From assembly GCA_020086605.1 (NCBI GenBank), contig JACBWW010000041.1, positions 1,781,947 to 1,845,946 on the forward strand: a DNA stretch of 64,000 nt, given 5' to 3'. A program made the position numbers and the translations under genes. Below are positions 1 to 12,500 of the stretch, in pieces. The DNA is from Lanius collurio. Lineage: Eukaryota > Chordata > Aves > Passeriformes > Laniidae. The notes under the pieces were generated by a model, which was not told the origin of the DNA, searched no databases, and worked only from the letters and a program-made list of their open reading frames with translations. Numbering within the stretch: position 1 is the first letter of the stretch; each line of letters starts with the position of its first letter.

Positions 1-1384
1 ATTGGTCCAGCTAAATAAATATCTCTTGGAATTAAATACCAGATGCTGAGAAGGTGTAAAATAAAGCAAAGCAGCAAGAGTCCTATTTAAATCGATATTC
101 TTTTATACCCTCCACCTACAGAATGAGAGAGCTTCGTCTTTGCCTGCTCAACAGGTCTGGATGTTCAGTGTGTGTTCCACCCACGTCACAGCACAGGAAA
201 CCAAAAAGGCAGCTCCAAAAGCCCCTCGAGCTCAGACAGAGCACACAGCTCGCCCCTGGGCTCCTGGCTGCACCACCCTGTCAAAAAGATGCTTTACTGG
301 TTCATTGAAATGCTTTTTGGCTCAGCTAAAGCTTGGAAAAAGGGAAGGTTTCCCTTCCAGACAATGGATGGAGAAATGAGTTCAAGTTGGAGTGGAGCTT
401 GTGCTGTTTGTTCTGCTAAATGGCAATAATATTTAATGAGAGATTCTGCTCTAAACTGTAAATCCTTTAGAGTATGAGATGCCCAGCCTGTCAGAATAAA
501 TAGAGGAGGCTAAAAACACTGACTTTGAAAATGACTGTTCATTTTGGAAGGCATTGAGTGATCTCAGTGAAATATTACTGAGTCAGTGGAATTTTGGAGA
601 GGGATCAACTTCCCAGCATGTATCCTGGCAGCAGCTCTTCCTCCATGCCTCAGTATCTTTTATGTTCACACAGCACAGGCAGCACTTCAGTCTTACATGT
701 TGTCATCATTCAGATTTCAGATAACTTTCAGTGGCTCCTTATAGATTGAATGAATAAATAAATTGATTTTCGCCGTGCATATTTGCAGTTGTTCTGCCTC
801 TGCTTTCTTCTGTGTCTATTAATTTATTATTTTATGTGTCTATTAATTTATTGATTTATGGAAAGACATATCCAGCAAAAAGGATGATGCAGCACTAGGA
901 ATTACTGAGAGAGTACTTATATAAATATATATATATTTTTTTTTTTTTATTTCTTTTTTTTAGCTGAGTGTTGCAGTGCAGTTTGAAGTTTAATTGCCAT
1001 GACCACAGTAGCTGCTTGGGTTTCATGTATTTAATTCTTTTTTTTCCATGGAGACTCTTTGGGCCTGCTATGGCCCTGTTGCCTTTGCTTCCAGGACAGG
1101 AGTTTCTTCCAGAAACTTGCAGAAGGAAAACTCTAAGTGTTGTAAATAAAATACATAAAGGGCAGGATTTGGTTGAATTTATTTAGATGTGTATTTCCCA
1201 AAGGAGTAGCTTTGTTTTCTGGTCATCATGTCAGCTGTGCACTTTACCTTAAATATATATTTTCATTAAAAGGCCATAACCAGAAATTCTGTTTCTTCCT
1301 GTTCTTTCCAGCTTCTGTTTGTAAAAATTATAGAACAAACATTTTCTGCATTTTGTTCTAAAAGACTCCTCTCTTTCTGTGCAG
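1..1384 (+). other. SHANK2: SHANK2 intron (3' part)
   Basis: This is intron upstream of the PDZ exon. It is AT-rich, with a T-rich and AT-dinucleotide run near 920-962 and a short direct duplication containing tctattaatttatt at about 815-860. I see no exon in it. Confidence 0.8.
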
Positions 1385-1520
1385 GTTAATAATGAGAATG
1401 TAGTGAAAGTTGGCCACAGGCAGGTGGTGAACATGATTCGACAGGGGGGCAATCACCTCGTGCTGAAAGTTGTCACAGTAACCAGGAATCTTGATCCAGA
1501 TGACACAGCAAGGAAGAAAG
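1385..1520 (+). CDS. SHANK2: SHANK2 exon: second half of PDZ domain
   Basis: The exon starts after tgtgcag and ends before gtacat. It is 136 nt, phase 0 in and phase 1 out. It begins VNNENVVKVGHRQVV and continues through NMIRQGGNHLVLKVVTVTR to DDTARKK. This is the C-terminal half of the SHANK PDZ domain: the VKVGHRQVVNMIRQGG helix region and the last strand LVLKVVTV. The PDZ domain binds C-terminal ligands such as those of GKAP/SAPAP proteins. The next exon joins as A-P-P-P-P-K. Confidence 0.95.
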
Positions 1521-3273
1521 GTACATTTTTTTCTCTCTTCCTAATGGACTCTCCTGCTCTTGCTTCACAGAAAACCAAGTTTGGGCATGACACTGCTGCT
1601 TTCTAAATTCTGGTGGTTTAGGTTTGCCTGCCAAGATTTGAAATGCCCAGTTCCTGTTTGACTTAGAGCAATGTAATTCTGTTGGGTTAGGCATTAACAC
1701 GTGGCCAAAAGAGCAATATTCTCTTGTCATGCTTGGTGAGAAAGTTCATCTTTTGGGGGTTTTCACGTGTGTATGTTAGAGGATCTTGTAGTGAAACTTC
1801 CTGCAGCAGTGAGAGAGGAAAAGCACTAAGAACAGATGATCTTTTATTAATTTCAAACTTAACTTGAGATGGGGGTAGTTCAGCAGTGTGTTTCTCACCC
1901 ATCCATCCAAAATGCCACCACAAAAACTTCACCCAAAATAAAAAGAGAAAACAAAAAAAGGAATTTACACTGTGTCCTTCACCTTAGGTGTCCCTGAGTT
2001 TGCCTTCCCAGCTATGCAGGGAAGTCATTAGGCCCTCACAATTATCATTAAGCAGGAAAGATTGCTGCTGCTCACTGGTGTTCCATACAGCTGCAGCACG
2101 TTGTGAAAGTTCCTGTTCCTGCCACCAGTCCCAGTGATCCCCCACACACACCTGGATCTTCAACCCAGGAGCAGGAGAGGAGCTGGCACTCCAGGGCTCC
2201 CTCCTGCTCCAGGAAACGAAAACTTTGTCTGTGCTGGTCTTCACCTCTGTTGCTTATTAAAAATAATAATTATTAAAAAAATTAAAATTGAGAGCAGCTT
2301 GTGGGGTGGAGGGGAAAGGCTGTATTAAACTAAATTGTGTACCAGCATGGTCCTGCATTATTTTTGGCTTGATGAAATTACTGTTCACACGTTTTAAACA
2401 GACCTCTCTGCCTCTGCCTTTTGAGATGTGTCGTATTGGCCTTAAATGCAGTGACAGGACAAGGGGAAATGCTTTAAACTGAAAGGCAGCAGATTTACAC
2501 TAAATATTGGGGGGAAAGTCTTTACTGTGAGGGTGCTGAGGCCCTGGCTCAGGTGTCCCAGAGCAGCTGTGGCTGCCCCATCCCTGGCAGTGTCCAAGGT
2601 CAGGTTGGATGGGGCTTGGAGCAACCTGGGATAGTGGGAGGTGTCCCTGCCCATGGCAGAGGGGTTGGAGTGAGATGGTCTTCTCTGATCACCAGAAATA
2701 TTTGTTATCAGGATACTAAAGCACAGATCTTAGTTTTGGTGCTAGATGTGCCTCGGTATCTTAAGGTCTCATTTATTCTGAGAAGGGGAACACCTGTTTC
2801 CCTTGGACTCACCTTGGCAATTCAGATAAATCCGAATGTTCTCTCCCTTATTTCTCAAATTGAACAGTTTCTCCCAAGTTTAAATTAATCTGCCCGAGAT
2901 TGGCTGGTGCCCAGGAGGTTTCCAGCCCTGCACATTTTCAGAAGGAGCAGCACTGCTGTGAGGTCCTTTCTCTAGAAAGCCCCTTTCCTGCTGGGAAGCA
3001 GAAGTGCACAGTTATTTAGCTTTAAGTGTTTCTATGTATCCTGTTACATAAAAGCTTGCGGATGTGTCAAGCAACCTACGCCAGAACCAGAAACAGTGGA
3101 GAAATTCAGTCCATGAAAAGCATCTCAGGGCTTTTTCCTCCCCATGTAGGTATTTATTCTCGCCTTATCATGGAGCTTATTCTTTCCAACTGCTGTGGAA
3201 CTGTGGCTGTGAGCACTGGGCTCCCAGGGGGGTGTTGGCTGACACCTGTGTGTGTTTTCTGTTCCCTGCACAG
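1521..3273 (+). other. SHANK2: SHANK2 intron
   Basis: Intron between the PDZ exon and the PPPPKRAP exon. It holds a CR1 3' fragment, listed separately. I see no other coding signal. Confidence 0.85.
2528..2683 (+). repeat. CR1 LINE, 3' end fragment
   Basis: The text gaggccctggctcaggtgtc, then gctgtggctgccccatccct, then ggttggatggggcttggagc and ggtgtccctgcccatggcag, follows the consensus of the 3' end of avian CR1 retroposons, in sense orientation. The copy is 5'-truncated, as is usual for CR1, and stops shortly after gagatggtctt without a clear terminal repeat tail. Confidence 0.85.
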
Positions 3274-3354
3274 CCCCACCACCTCCTAAGAGAGCTCCAA
3301 CCACTGCACTGACCCTGCGGTCTAAGTCCATGACCTCAGAGCTTGAAGAGCTTG
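3274..3354 (+). CDS. SHANK2: SHANK2 exon: PPPPKRAPTT linker
   Basis: The exon starts after ccctgcacag and ends before gtaaga. It is 81 nt, phase 1 in and phase 1 out. It encodes (A)PPPPKRAPTTALTLRSKS followed by MTSELEEL. This proline/basic linker directly follows the PDZ domain in all SHANK proteins; the SELEEL ending is the SHANK2 form. Confidence 0.95.
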
Positions 3355-3736
3355 GTAAGAAAGTGTTTTTTGGCAAGCATGCTGGCTTAGTGGAGATGTA
3401 AATATCTGTCTATATGTGAAGTTGATGGAGGGAGCTGCACTGTGTACAGTGTCTAGAGCAGAGGAGGTTTTAAGAATGCTGCATCTTTGGAGAGTTCAAA
3501 ATGTGCATGACTCGCATGACTGATTTTTGTGGAGACTTGTGCCTTTACTGCTACGCAAGAGAATGTTGATACATTTTATGCATCATCAAAGTTTGGCACA
3601 TCTACCAAAAAATAAAAAAAAGTAAAAAAAAAAAAAGAAAGAAAGAAATGCTGTATCATGTTTTGTTAGCTTTGCTTTCTAAATTTTCAGTTCATCTAAT
3701 ATTGTTTTATTTTAAATTTCTGTGGCCTCTCATTAG
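3355..3736 (+). other. SHANK2: SHANK2 intron upstream of a microexon
   Basis: A short intron of 382 bases. It includes an A-rich run with GAAA units near 3608-3645 and a T-rich tract at about 3700-3722 that leads to the acceptor ctctcattag. Confidence 0.9.
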
Positions 3737-3745
3737 TGGATAAAG
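3737..3745 (+). CDS. SHANK2: SHANK2 9-nt microexon (VDK)
   Basis: Nine bases, tggataaag, lie between the acceptor ctctcattag and the perfect donor gtaagc. The preceding exon ends in phase 1 with G, so the join reads GTG GAT AAA and adds V-D-K. Mammalian SHANK2 has the same VDK tripeptide at this point, from established knowledge of the family. The exon is far too short to be found by ORF calling and keeps the frame whether used or skipped. A long pyrimidine-rich stretch lies just upstream, as is common for regulated neuronal microexons. Confidence 0.9.
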
Positions 3746-6480
3746 GTAAGCTGCCAGAAGCTGTTGTTAAAAGCTGACAGTGTTGAAGCAGCTTCAACTT
3801 CAACTTGTTTCATTTGATCTGAAAAAGTGCATATTATGATATCACTTTGACTTCTGTGCATGATATAAACTTAATTCCTCTCACTATTGGTAATAAAAAA
3901 TTATTGAGCATTCGGTCTTTCATTTGCTAATTTTGAGAAATGTGGTTGTAGAATCCTTTGCTTGATCATCCACATTCTAGATATGCATAGTTCTTCAGGA
4001 ATTTGTAGATGTTCTTTTCTTCCTGCTTTTAATCTGTTAGGTCATTAAAAGGTAGAATTTCTGCAGCTAGATTAAGACATGGAAATAGGAATAAATCACA
4101 CATAAAAAGAGAAAAGCCCAGTGCATATTTCTATGTGGCTGCAGCAGTAAAACAGTGTGTTTAACAAGTGAGAAATGGGTATAAAACCAAACCACATCCC
4201 TCACTGCAGAGCAGTAGGTGATAATAATTCACACCATAAAACCATTTTCCCGTGTAATTCTACAGCGATTTAAATACTTAATTTTATAAGCTTGGGGTTT
4301 TCCTAACACAGACTCATCTGAAGGCCAGCTGGAAGGAATCATAGCCTCGTGGCCCCTTTTTTTTCCCCCTGCAAGTCAGTGTTTTCTGGGGCAGGTGGAC
4401 CCCATCCATCCTTTAGTGAGTCAAGTCACATAACTCCAGTGGGAAGTCTTCCCAGTAAAGTGGTGCTGAAGTGGGTGCTGTCTTCTCTATGGTCTAACAA
4501 CCAAATGAAGACCAAAATAACCACCCTGGTCTGATTATTTAGCTCTAGCAGGTCTCAGAAATTTTGATTTTTTTTTGTGCAAGGAAGTTTAGGAGCTTTA
4601 GGAAGCAACAGCTTGTGAATGCTCCATCATTTTACTTCCAGGATTAAAATGTAACATTTTATTTCTGGAGCACACTTTGTGGGTCTGGGTGTTTTTCATT
4701 TGCTTTTCTTTCGTGGAGTGCTGAGAGCTTGTAAAACTTGGCTGGTTTATCAGCCACCTTTCCCAAGGGGACAGCAATACTCAGGCACCATTTTTGCCCC
4801 TTCATTATCCTCTTCTGTCAATTGCTTTCAAGCTGAGGATATTCTTCTATTTCTCTGACTTTTTGATCTTCCACGGGAAGATTGAAGCTGTTCTTACAGC
4901 AAAAGCAGCATTTCCCATGGGGAGAATAGCTTGTTAATAGTCCCCAGGGGAGACCATCCTATTTTAGCTTTCCCAGCCCCCTGCTCAGGTTGTGGCCCTT
5001 GATCTGCTGTTTGTCCTCACCAAGTGGCAGAAACCACTGCAGCTCCTTTAACAAGCAGCCATGGGGCATATTTCCATTTTTGAGCACATTCCCCACTCAT
5101 ATTTATCCAGCTGGGGCAGATACTGCACTGACAAGGGTTTTCTGTTCTGAGGAATAGTCCTGCACCCTGTTCCAGAGGTGCTTGTCCCCTAGGAAAGCTG
5201 TAGTAGTGGCAGAAATTTGCTCTCTTCCTAAACAAGGCTGTAAAATGCCACTTGTAGGACACTCTGAACATTTACCACCTCAGCAAACAATGTGACTGCT
5301 GTTCCAAATAACCTCTGTGCTCCACCTATTTTCATATTTGTCCTGGGAAAGGGCTGTTATCAGAAGGGACAAGAAGTCTTAAATTGCACAGCAGCTGAAC
5401 GAGCTTCCACAGGGAAAATGTTCTCCCTGTCATCAGTTAGAAGTTGTCTCCTGACACAAAGCACAGCTTGTATGTGTGCATTTATACATAATTTCTCTCT
5501 CTCTCTATGTATATGTGTATATATTGGCCATCTGTGAGAGCTATGAGAACACCCACATTTTTATGGCCATTGAACTCTCTAGTGAATAAGCATTCCTTCC
5601 ACGACATACATGTGCAAACCAAATAGGAAGTGCCTATAAATGAGCACTGTGGATGTTCTCATCAATTACCTCTGTGTAAACCTTTTTCCTGAACTGGAGA
5701 AGCTCATGGTCTCAACAATGTCTTGTGACAAAGAATCCCACGGGCTAATTATGTGCTGTGTACAGATGTATTTCCTTTTTATTGGTTTTGAATGTGATGC
5801 CTTTAATTTTATTGAATGTCCCTTGTTATGTAATAGAAGAAAAATATAAATAGAAACTCCCCATTTGTTTTCTCTTAGAGTGCATAGTTTTGTAATGTCT
5901 TCTAGCTAAGTTAAGCATCCTTTTTTTAAAGAAAAAAATGTATCCATCTTGCAGTCATTGCAGTCACTTCCTTTGCCTGGCTCTGAATCCTACTTACAGT
6001 TTTATTGACATGTTTTGAGCTACTTTGTTCTTCATAATACAGAGCAAACCATCTGAGCTGTCCTCTTTGAAATTAATTAATCCAAAAGATACAGTGTGCT
6101 AATGATTCCTTTCCACTTCAATCTGCAAAGATTTGGAAATGCCTAATGTTGACATAGTTTGACAGCCCTGGCATCAATAAGTTGCCCCAATTACTGTTTT
6201 TGAAAAAGAACTTTGGAGGAAAAAACAAACTGTGCATGTATCCCTAATACCTGTGGGGAGAAATTCCTCACAGTTATCACAAACCCTGATAAACAGCTTG
6301 GCAAAATCAGATTTTATCTGCTGTGGTTTGAGAGATACCTGTTTAGTAGAGGTGAGCAGGGAGAGACTGGTGTCTTAGAGGGAAGGATAATGTTTGTGCT
6401 CAAAATGACAGACAAGGATTTAGCATATAAAAAATTACCTTCAGAATTGATTCACAGTTCATTCCCTTTCTATTTCCAAG
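3746..6480 (+). other. SHANK2: SHANK2 intron between the two microexons
   Basis: A 2.7 kb AT-rich intron. It holds a possible ancient CR1-like fragment, listed separately, and a short CT/GT-rich run near 5493-5525. I see no other exon. Confidence 0.85.
5690..5900 (-). repeat. possible ancient CR1-like LINE fragment
   Basis: The run of text from caatgtcttgtgacaaagaa through tgtatttcctttttattggt, gatgcctttaattttattga and gtcccttgttatgtaataga resembles an old amniote CR1-type repeat that I know, in antisense form, from turtle and crocodile genomes. It is strongly diverged. The ends are approximate and the family assignment comes from memory, so confidence is modest. Confidence 0.4.
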
Positions 6481-6501
6481 CTTCAGTACGGAAGAAGAAG
6501 G
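6481..6501 (+). CDS. SHANK2: SHANK2 21-nt microexon (ASVRKKK)
   Basis: Twenty-one bases lie between the acceptor ctatttccaag and the donor gtaagg. With the carried-over G the exon adds A-S-V-R-K-K-K, a strongly basic heptapeptide that is also present in mammalian SHANK2. Phase 1 in and phase 1 out means it can be included or skipped freely. Confidence 0.92.
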
Positions 6502-9500
6502 GTAAGGGGAAGCATTTTGTCTCTTGTTTAACCTGTTTCTCACCTTTCCATAGTGAAGGATAATAACATAATGTAAATGTTGGCATATGGTCCAGTTTAT
6601 TTTATGGTGTCAAATGTACATTAATTATTGTATATGTTTTTTTAGTTATTTAGTTAATAAATTGCAAACACACTAAGAAACTCAAACAGAAGACCACATT
6701 CGAAAATATCCCCCGCATTTCTTCCTTTTGTCTCCTTTCCTTCACCTTGCCTTTTTTTTCCTTCTCTGTACCCAGCTCTTTTCCAACCCCTTCCATCTCA
6801 TCTCCTCACAGTTCCTGTGCCGACTGGCAGCCACAGGGAGTTAGTGGCCAGTGACCCCCAGAGCAGTGCCCCGTTAGCCACCCCGCCTGTGCCCCCAAGG
6901 GCCGCGCTCTCCCGCCCCGCGTCCCTCGCAGGGGTCCCGCACACCACCCTGTGCCTCCCCCCGCGGGAATGCTGCTCTGCACAATCTCCTGGTGCCCCAC
7001 AGAACATCTCCCACGCTGTCCTGTGTGCATGGAGTGCCCTCCCTGGGCTGATTCATGAGGCACCCCCCACCTTCTCCTTCCAATCTCTCCCAAAACCCCC
7101 CTTCCCTAGGTCCCTACTGAGCAATCATCCCAGCGCTGATGGCGAGGCAGGGGGGCAGGTAGAAATAGCAGTGCTATTTTAATAGTTCCCATAAGTGTAT
7201 TTTTGTGTACAGAGAGTTTGTTTGTGTTGAGCTGCACTTTCTCCATGCTCCTGTACGTCATTTTGCTTCCCTAGATTGTGAGCTCTCCCGAGCAGGGGCT
7301 GTGTCATTTCCACCTTCTCATGGAGTGTGGCCCAAGGAAGAGTCTCCCACTTCCCTGAGCCCCTGGGTGGTAGCTGGTGAAAAACAGGCTGTGTCCTGCT
7401 CTTGGACGAGGCTCAGTGTCATGGAAAGGAAATCTAGGCTGAAGGCAGTGTCTTCTCTCAGCAGGGAAGCTTCTCCTTTTTAACATTTAATAGGACCAGA
7501 TGGGGTTATTTTTCACTCTTTGTTTTCCTGCTCTTTCGTGACCCCCTTTCAGGTGGTTACCAGAGGTTCCAGCTAGGGATATTTGCTGTTCTCCATTCAG
7601 AGAATATGACAGGATAAACCACACTGCTACTGAAAAATATGTTTCGGCAGCATATCAAAAAAAAATCTTTGTGTTGTTGTATAAAGTCTTCTGTCAACCA
7701 AAAATTCAGTTTTCTGGGTCAGAGATGGGGGAGGCACTAAGATAAAAAGAATGGCTTTTGTGGTTCTGTCTGACTGGTCTTGTTGAATATCACTGGAGAT
7801 GGGTTCTGGTTCACTGGGAGAGCAGGGGAAAGGAAGGCAGGGCACGACATAGGCTGTATTTTTTGACATTCAGGATAGAAGATAGGGTGTTTGTGTCTAA
7901 AAGAGACAGGTGATAAATTCCTTAGGTTTGGAGCAGTATGACATGGGCAATTCTGTCATTTTACTGCAGTTGCAAAGCACGAATCACTAAAATTTAACTT
8001 CATCTGTGCCACTGACTTTCTGCTTGCAGTAGTTGCCTGACTCAGAGGTAGCTTCCAACCTTGAAACGCGTGTGTTTCCAAACTTTCTGGATTTTCCAGG
8101 ATACCTGGGATGGGGTAGTGGTGTTCTTCTTTCTTGTGCCTTGTAGTTTTCCAGGAACTGTTGTATGAGTGAGTTATGGCAATGTGTAAACCAAGAGTTG
8201 TAGCAGCAACTTGTTGGAGGCAGCACTTAAAATATGATTCCATTAATACTGAACAATGACCAGGATATTTGTGCAGCAAATTGAAATGAAGGTTTCAACA
8301 TACTCTGGAAATGAAAGATGGGGAGAAAGATTTGAGGTCATAGTTTTCATCATCACCATGGGAAAATAGGTATCAGTGCAGCTTCAAAATTAATATTTTA
8401 AAACTTTAAGTCTGTTCATAAGAAGTTTATGCAGCTGGTGGAGGGCTTGGTTTTAAATGGATTTTCCTTGAGTTTTTGTTTTGACTTTCTAATAGCTCAA
8501 TGTGGAGGGAGAATTTTAAAATTATATGATCTTAAGGAACACATCCATATGCTAAGATCTGTAAATGTCTAGATCCACGATTTAAAAGTTTCCTGCTCCT
8601 CAGCTTGCTTTGCTGCCAGGAAATTGGTTTGATTTAGTGAGTAATTTGGGATTTTCAGTGAAAGCTGAAGTGGACAGTGTTGAATCTTAAAACACCTAAT
8701 ATAAAAATCCTCCAAGAGGAGGGACAAAATAAAGAATAGAGCAGGTTAAATTTCCACAGCAAAATAGGAATGACAAGATAAATAATTCTTCTGCATTAAT
8801 AAATATTCTGCTGGCAGTGTCACACGGGTGTCAGTTGTGAGCTAGGGGTGGTGCTGTGTTTGTTCTTAGATTCAATATGGTAATCAATTTTTATCAATAT
8901 AAAATATTGATATATACCACATACTGATAAAGTATGTGTGTTGGTCCTGGTCTCTGGGGTTTGGTGTGGGCTGCAGTACCAACTATAGATTCTATCACCA
9001 CCTCACAGATACAGAATGACTGTGATATCATCAACACACAATATTGTTACCTGGCATCAAGTCTTACCTGCATTTGAATAGAAAAATATCAGTTGATGGC
9101 ATTCAAAAGAAATATTATTAGCTCTGTCTGCAATAAGCATTCCCACTTCATCCCATTCCTGTTGTCCATTGTTTCAAAGGTGGCACCTTCCAATGGCATC
9201 TGAAACAATGAAATTGCAGAGCAAATGCATATAAATGAATGCCAAGCAGTGGATTAGCTCTCAGTGTTCTGTTCTGTTTGAAGAGACCACTCCCAGAGCT
9301 GTCTGGGTTCAACACTCACTTTTTTATTTCACTGTGGTGGAGTTGATGATGGAGATTTGTCTGCAGGGAACACTGGAAATACCCCAAAGCAACTTTTACA
9401 GCACTCACCACGTCAGCTCCTGTGATAGCTCCCAGCATCTGCAGTGCTTCTCTGTAGGAAGAAGGTTTTCAGATCTTCACCAGACTCTGTATTTGAGAAG

Positions 9501-12500
9501 ATGAGAGCAAAAGGCATCAGGCTTCATGAAGAATTCTTGAAGGTTATCCCTTGTAAGTAATTGATTTGCATTACGTATTTGAAATTCTAACGAGGTGGCA
9601 GTGTAGTAATGAGGAAAAGGTTGTCATCGGGCTGTCATTTATCTCAAGCAGAAAGCAGTGACTCTGGGTGGAATCTGTCAAGTCTGTGGGAAGAAATGCC
9701 AGCCCCATTTGTGGCTGGTGCAGCGACGTCACTGATTTTATGGCTTCTTGTAACTTGGGGGAGCCCACAGCAGTGTAAGTGTAGGATTGGGACTGTGGCT
9801 ACCATATAAGTACTTGTAAAACTCTTTGGGAGAGAAAAGTATTGAAAATCAGCGTGTTCCCAAAAGGGAACAGTGCTAAACTTGTGTTTTCCACCAAAAA
9901 GAACTTGGCACCTAATTGGCAACGTGCTGATTAGCAACTTGTGGCACAGAGTCTAAACTTAACAGGTAACTCCTGGTACTAAAGGCTTCCTACAGACCAG
10001 GATTTCCCTTTCATGAGGTGCTTTAAGCAACATTTTGGAAACACTGGGAATCCTGAGCAGAGGCTGCTTGAGTTTCTGTGTGGGTGCTCTCATCTACATT
10101 GTTATTATTTTGAATTTATCAGCTTGAGGATGTAGTGCACTGCCATGATACTTGTTTTTCTTTACTCTACAGGACCATATTGAAAAAAGGTTTTCAAAAC
10201 CTTTCTGCATCAGCCAAACAAGACAATGGTATAAAAGAAGTTGGAAAAGGAATTGTAAGTGTTACAGAAAATGTGGGGTTTGTAGCATTTGCAAAGAGAC
10301 ACATTAAATACGTTGGTTTATGTGAGTGTGGCTACGCTCTGATATTATCAATTTAATATCTAAGTGCATATTCAAAATCATGAGGGCTTGAGGAGCAGTT
10401 AGAATTGCATGTGTTTCCCATCATGGCACAGTTAGGGCAGTGGAAAACTCTTTCAGCACTTTTAATGTGTTCTCTCTCTTTTTCAGGAGCCAGGGAGATG
10501 AAGGACTTATCTCCCTCATCTCAAAACTCCCTTTGCTGCTATTTTTTTCTTTATCCTTCAAATGTTCACATACCCATGTTAAATAATTTCTAATCTAATT
10601 AAAAATAAATGGTTTTAGATAATTCCTCATAGTTTGTTTGGTTTTTCCCCTCGGTGTGGAAGCGTGAGAGTTAAGTGTAAGACCAGAGAAGGCTGCAAGT
10701 ATCTTAGATCCTCCACTTCCTTTTTGGTTTCTTTGAGTTGATTGCCTTTCTTTTGTGACTAGGCCAAATTTTCAAATGCTGTCTCTTAAACAGAACATCA
10801 AATTGCCACTTAAATTCCACCTGGCTTGCAGGGTAGGAGTGGGTATTGACTATATTCTCTGCTTTGTTTTTGTTCTTGAACAGAAACCACTGTTAGACAA
10901 TGACCATTCCTCTTTCAAGGTAGGCTGAATTGCAAGGCTTCAGCATTGCAGGTGTATTTTAAATGCCTGTATCATTATTTCCTTAATAATGAACATGCTG
11001 TTAAAGAGCTGGTACTTGAAAATTGTATCTCTAGAAAGGAGTTTGAACATATCCGTTTTCTGCCTTCCTTAAAATTACTCTTGATGGTGTGGTTATAATA
11101 TGTAAATGTGAATTGTGTGTACTAATGTGAAGCTATTTTCAGCCTTAGAAAGACAAATAAGGCTTTCTTTCAAGAAAGTCTTGAGAGATCTTTATCGTGA
11201 ACACCTACGAAGTATTTTCATAAATCATATATTGGTATTTCTAGATACTCAATGTTAAATGATTAATTTTAGTTGCTAAAGATTTTCTGTTTTATTGCTT
11301 TAATTTTTTTGTTTGTTTTTTTTTCTTTTATTTTAGAGTACTTTTGTAGAATTTACAGTATCCCAGAGAACAGACAAGTATATTTACTTAATTTTTATAG
11401 AAGGAAAGTGTTTCAAGTGCCTTTTGTGTTTGACTGTATTGCAAAGCGCTTTCATTATTTCCTCATTATGCTGACTGCTAAAATAATATTCTCTGCCTGT
11501 TGTTTGCAGAATGGTAAATGTGTGGTTTGGGCATTGTGATTCAAGCACAATCCTGCAAATTGTTCATTTGGGGTGGGGCTGGAAGAAGTTAATTCCAGAT
11601 TAAAATGTAGTGGTGGCAGATTGATGAGGATTAGCCTAATTGCCCACATGAAAACTCAGGTCATTCCATTTCTGTATATTTTTAACTGTACAGGACATAA
11701 CTGTAGGCTGAACTTATTGCTTCTTCCCTTTAATTTTTGGTCTTAAATAACTTTGGATTTAGACCTTAACCTTTAATGTTCTTACTCTGAATCCATGCTC
11801 TAGCTAAGGTTAGTCTTCAAATGCTCAGTGGTGTGTTGAAGGCCTTGTTATGCTTCACCTACTTTTGGTCTTTGATGAATTTTTACACATCTGATGCTGT
11901 TTGAAGAGCTGAAAAGAAAGCCCTTAGTTCTCAGTGGGCACAGGTCTGTTTTTAAGCATCTCCAAACAGGAGTCACCTGATTTTCCCCCAGGGACATTGG
12001 AGTTCTGCTCATCAGGTGCAATTGCTGCTGTGCCAAGCAAGGTTATCAGATGAACTCCTGTGGTCTGACCAAATTCTCTTTTAAAACCAGTAGGTTCTCA
12101 CCTGCCCACTGGCATTGGGAAGATGGTCTAGAATTTTTGTTCATCTGCTTCTTTGAAAGAACCTCATCCAGATCCCCTGACCCACTGTTTGCCCAAATTG
12201 TCCTTTGGTGGCTCTCCCACCCACAGACATTTCCCCTGAAGCTTTTATCCAGTTACTTCCCAGCTATTTTTTTACAAATTCAGCAGGGCAAGGCCTTTGG
12301 CATATATGGGGGAAGTAAGTGCCAAAAACCTGAAAGGAATGCAATGCAAACAATTGCACCTACTTGATTTAGATGCTGCTTTTTTTCTTTTCTTTCCCCC
12401 AGATATGAAAACTTAATTATATGCATAATCACTTCATGCTGAAAAACAAGCTACTTGCATTTAAAAATAAAAGAAATTGGAAAAAAAAAATGAATCCATA

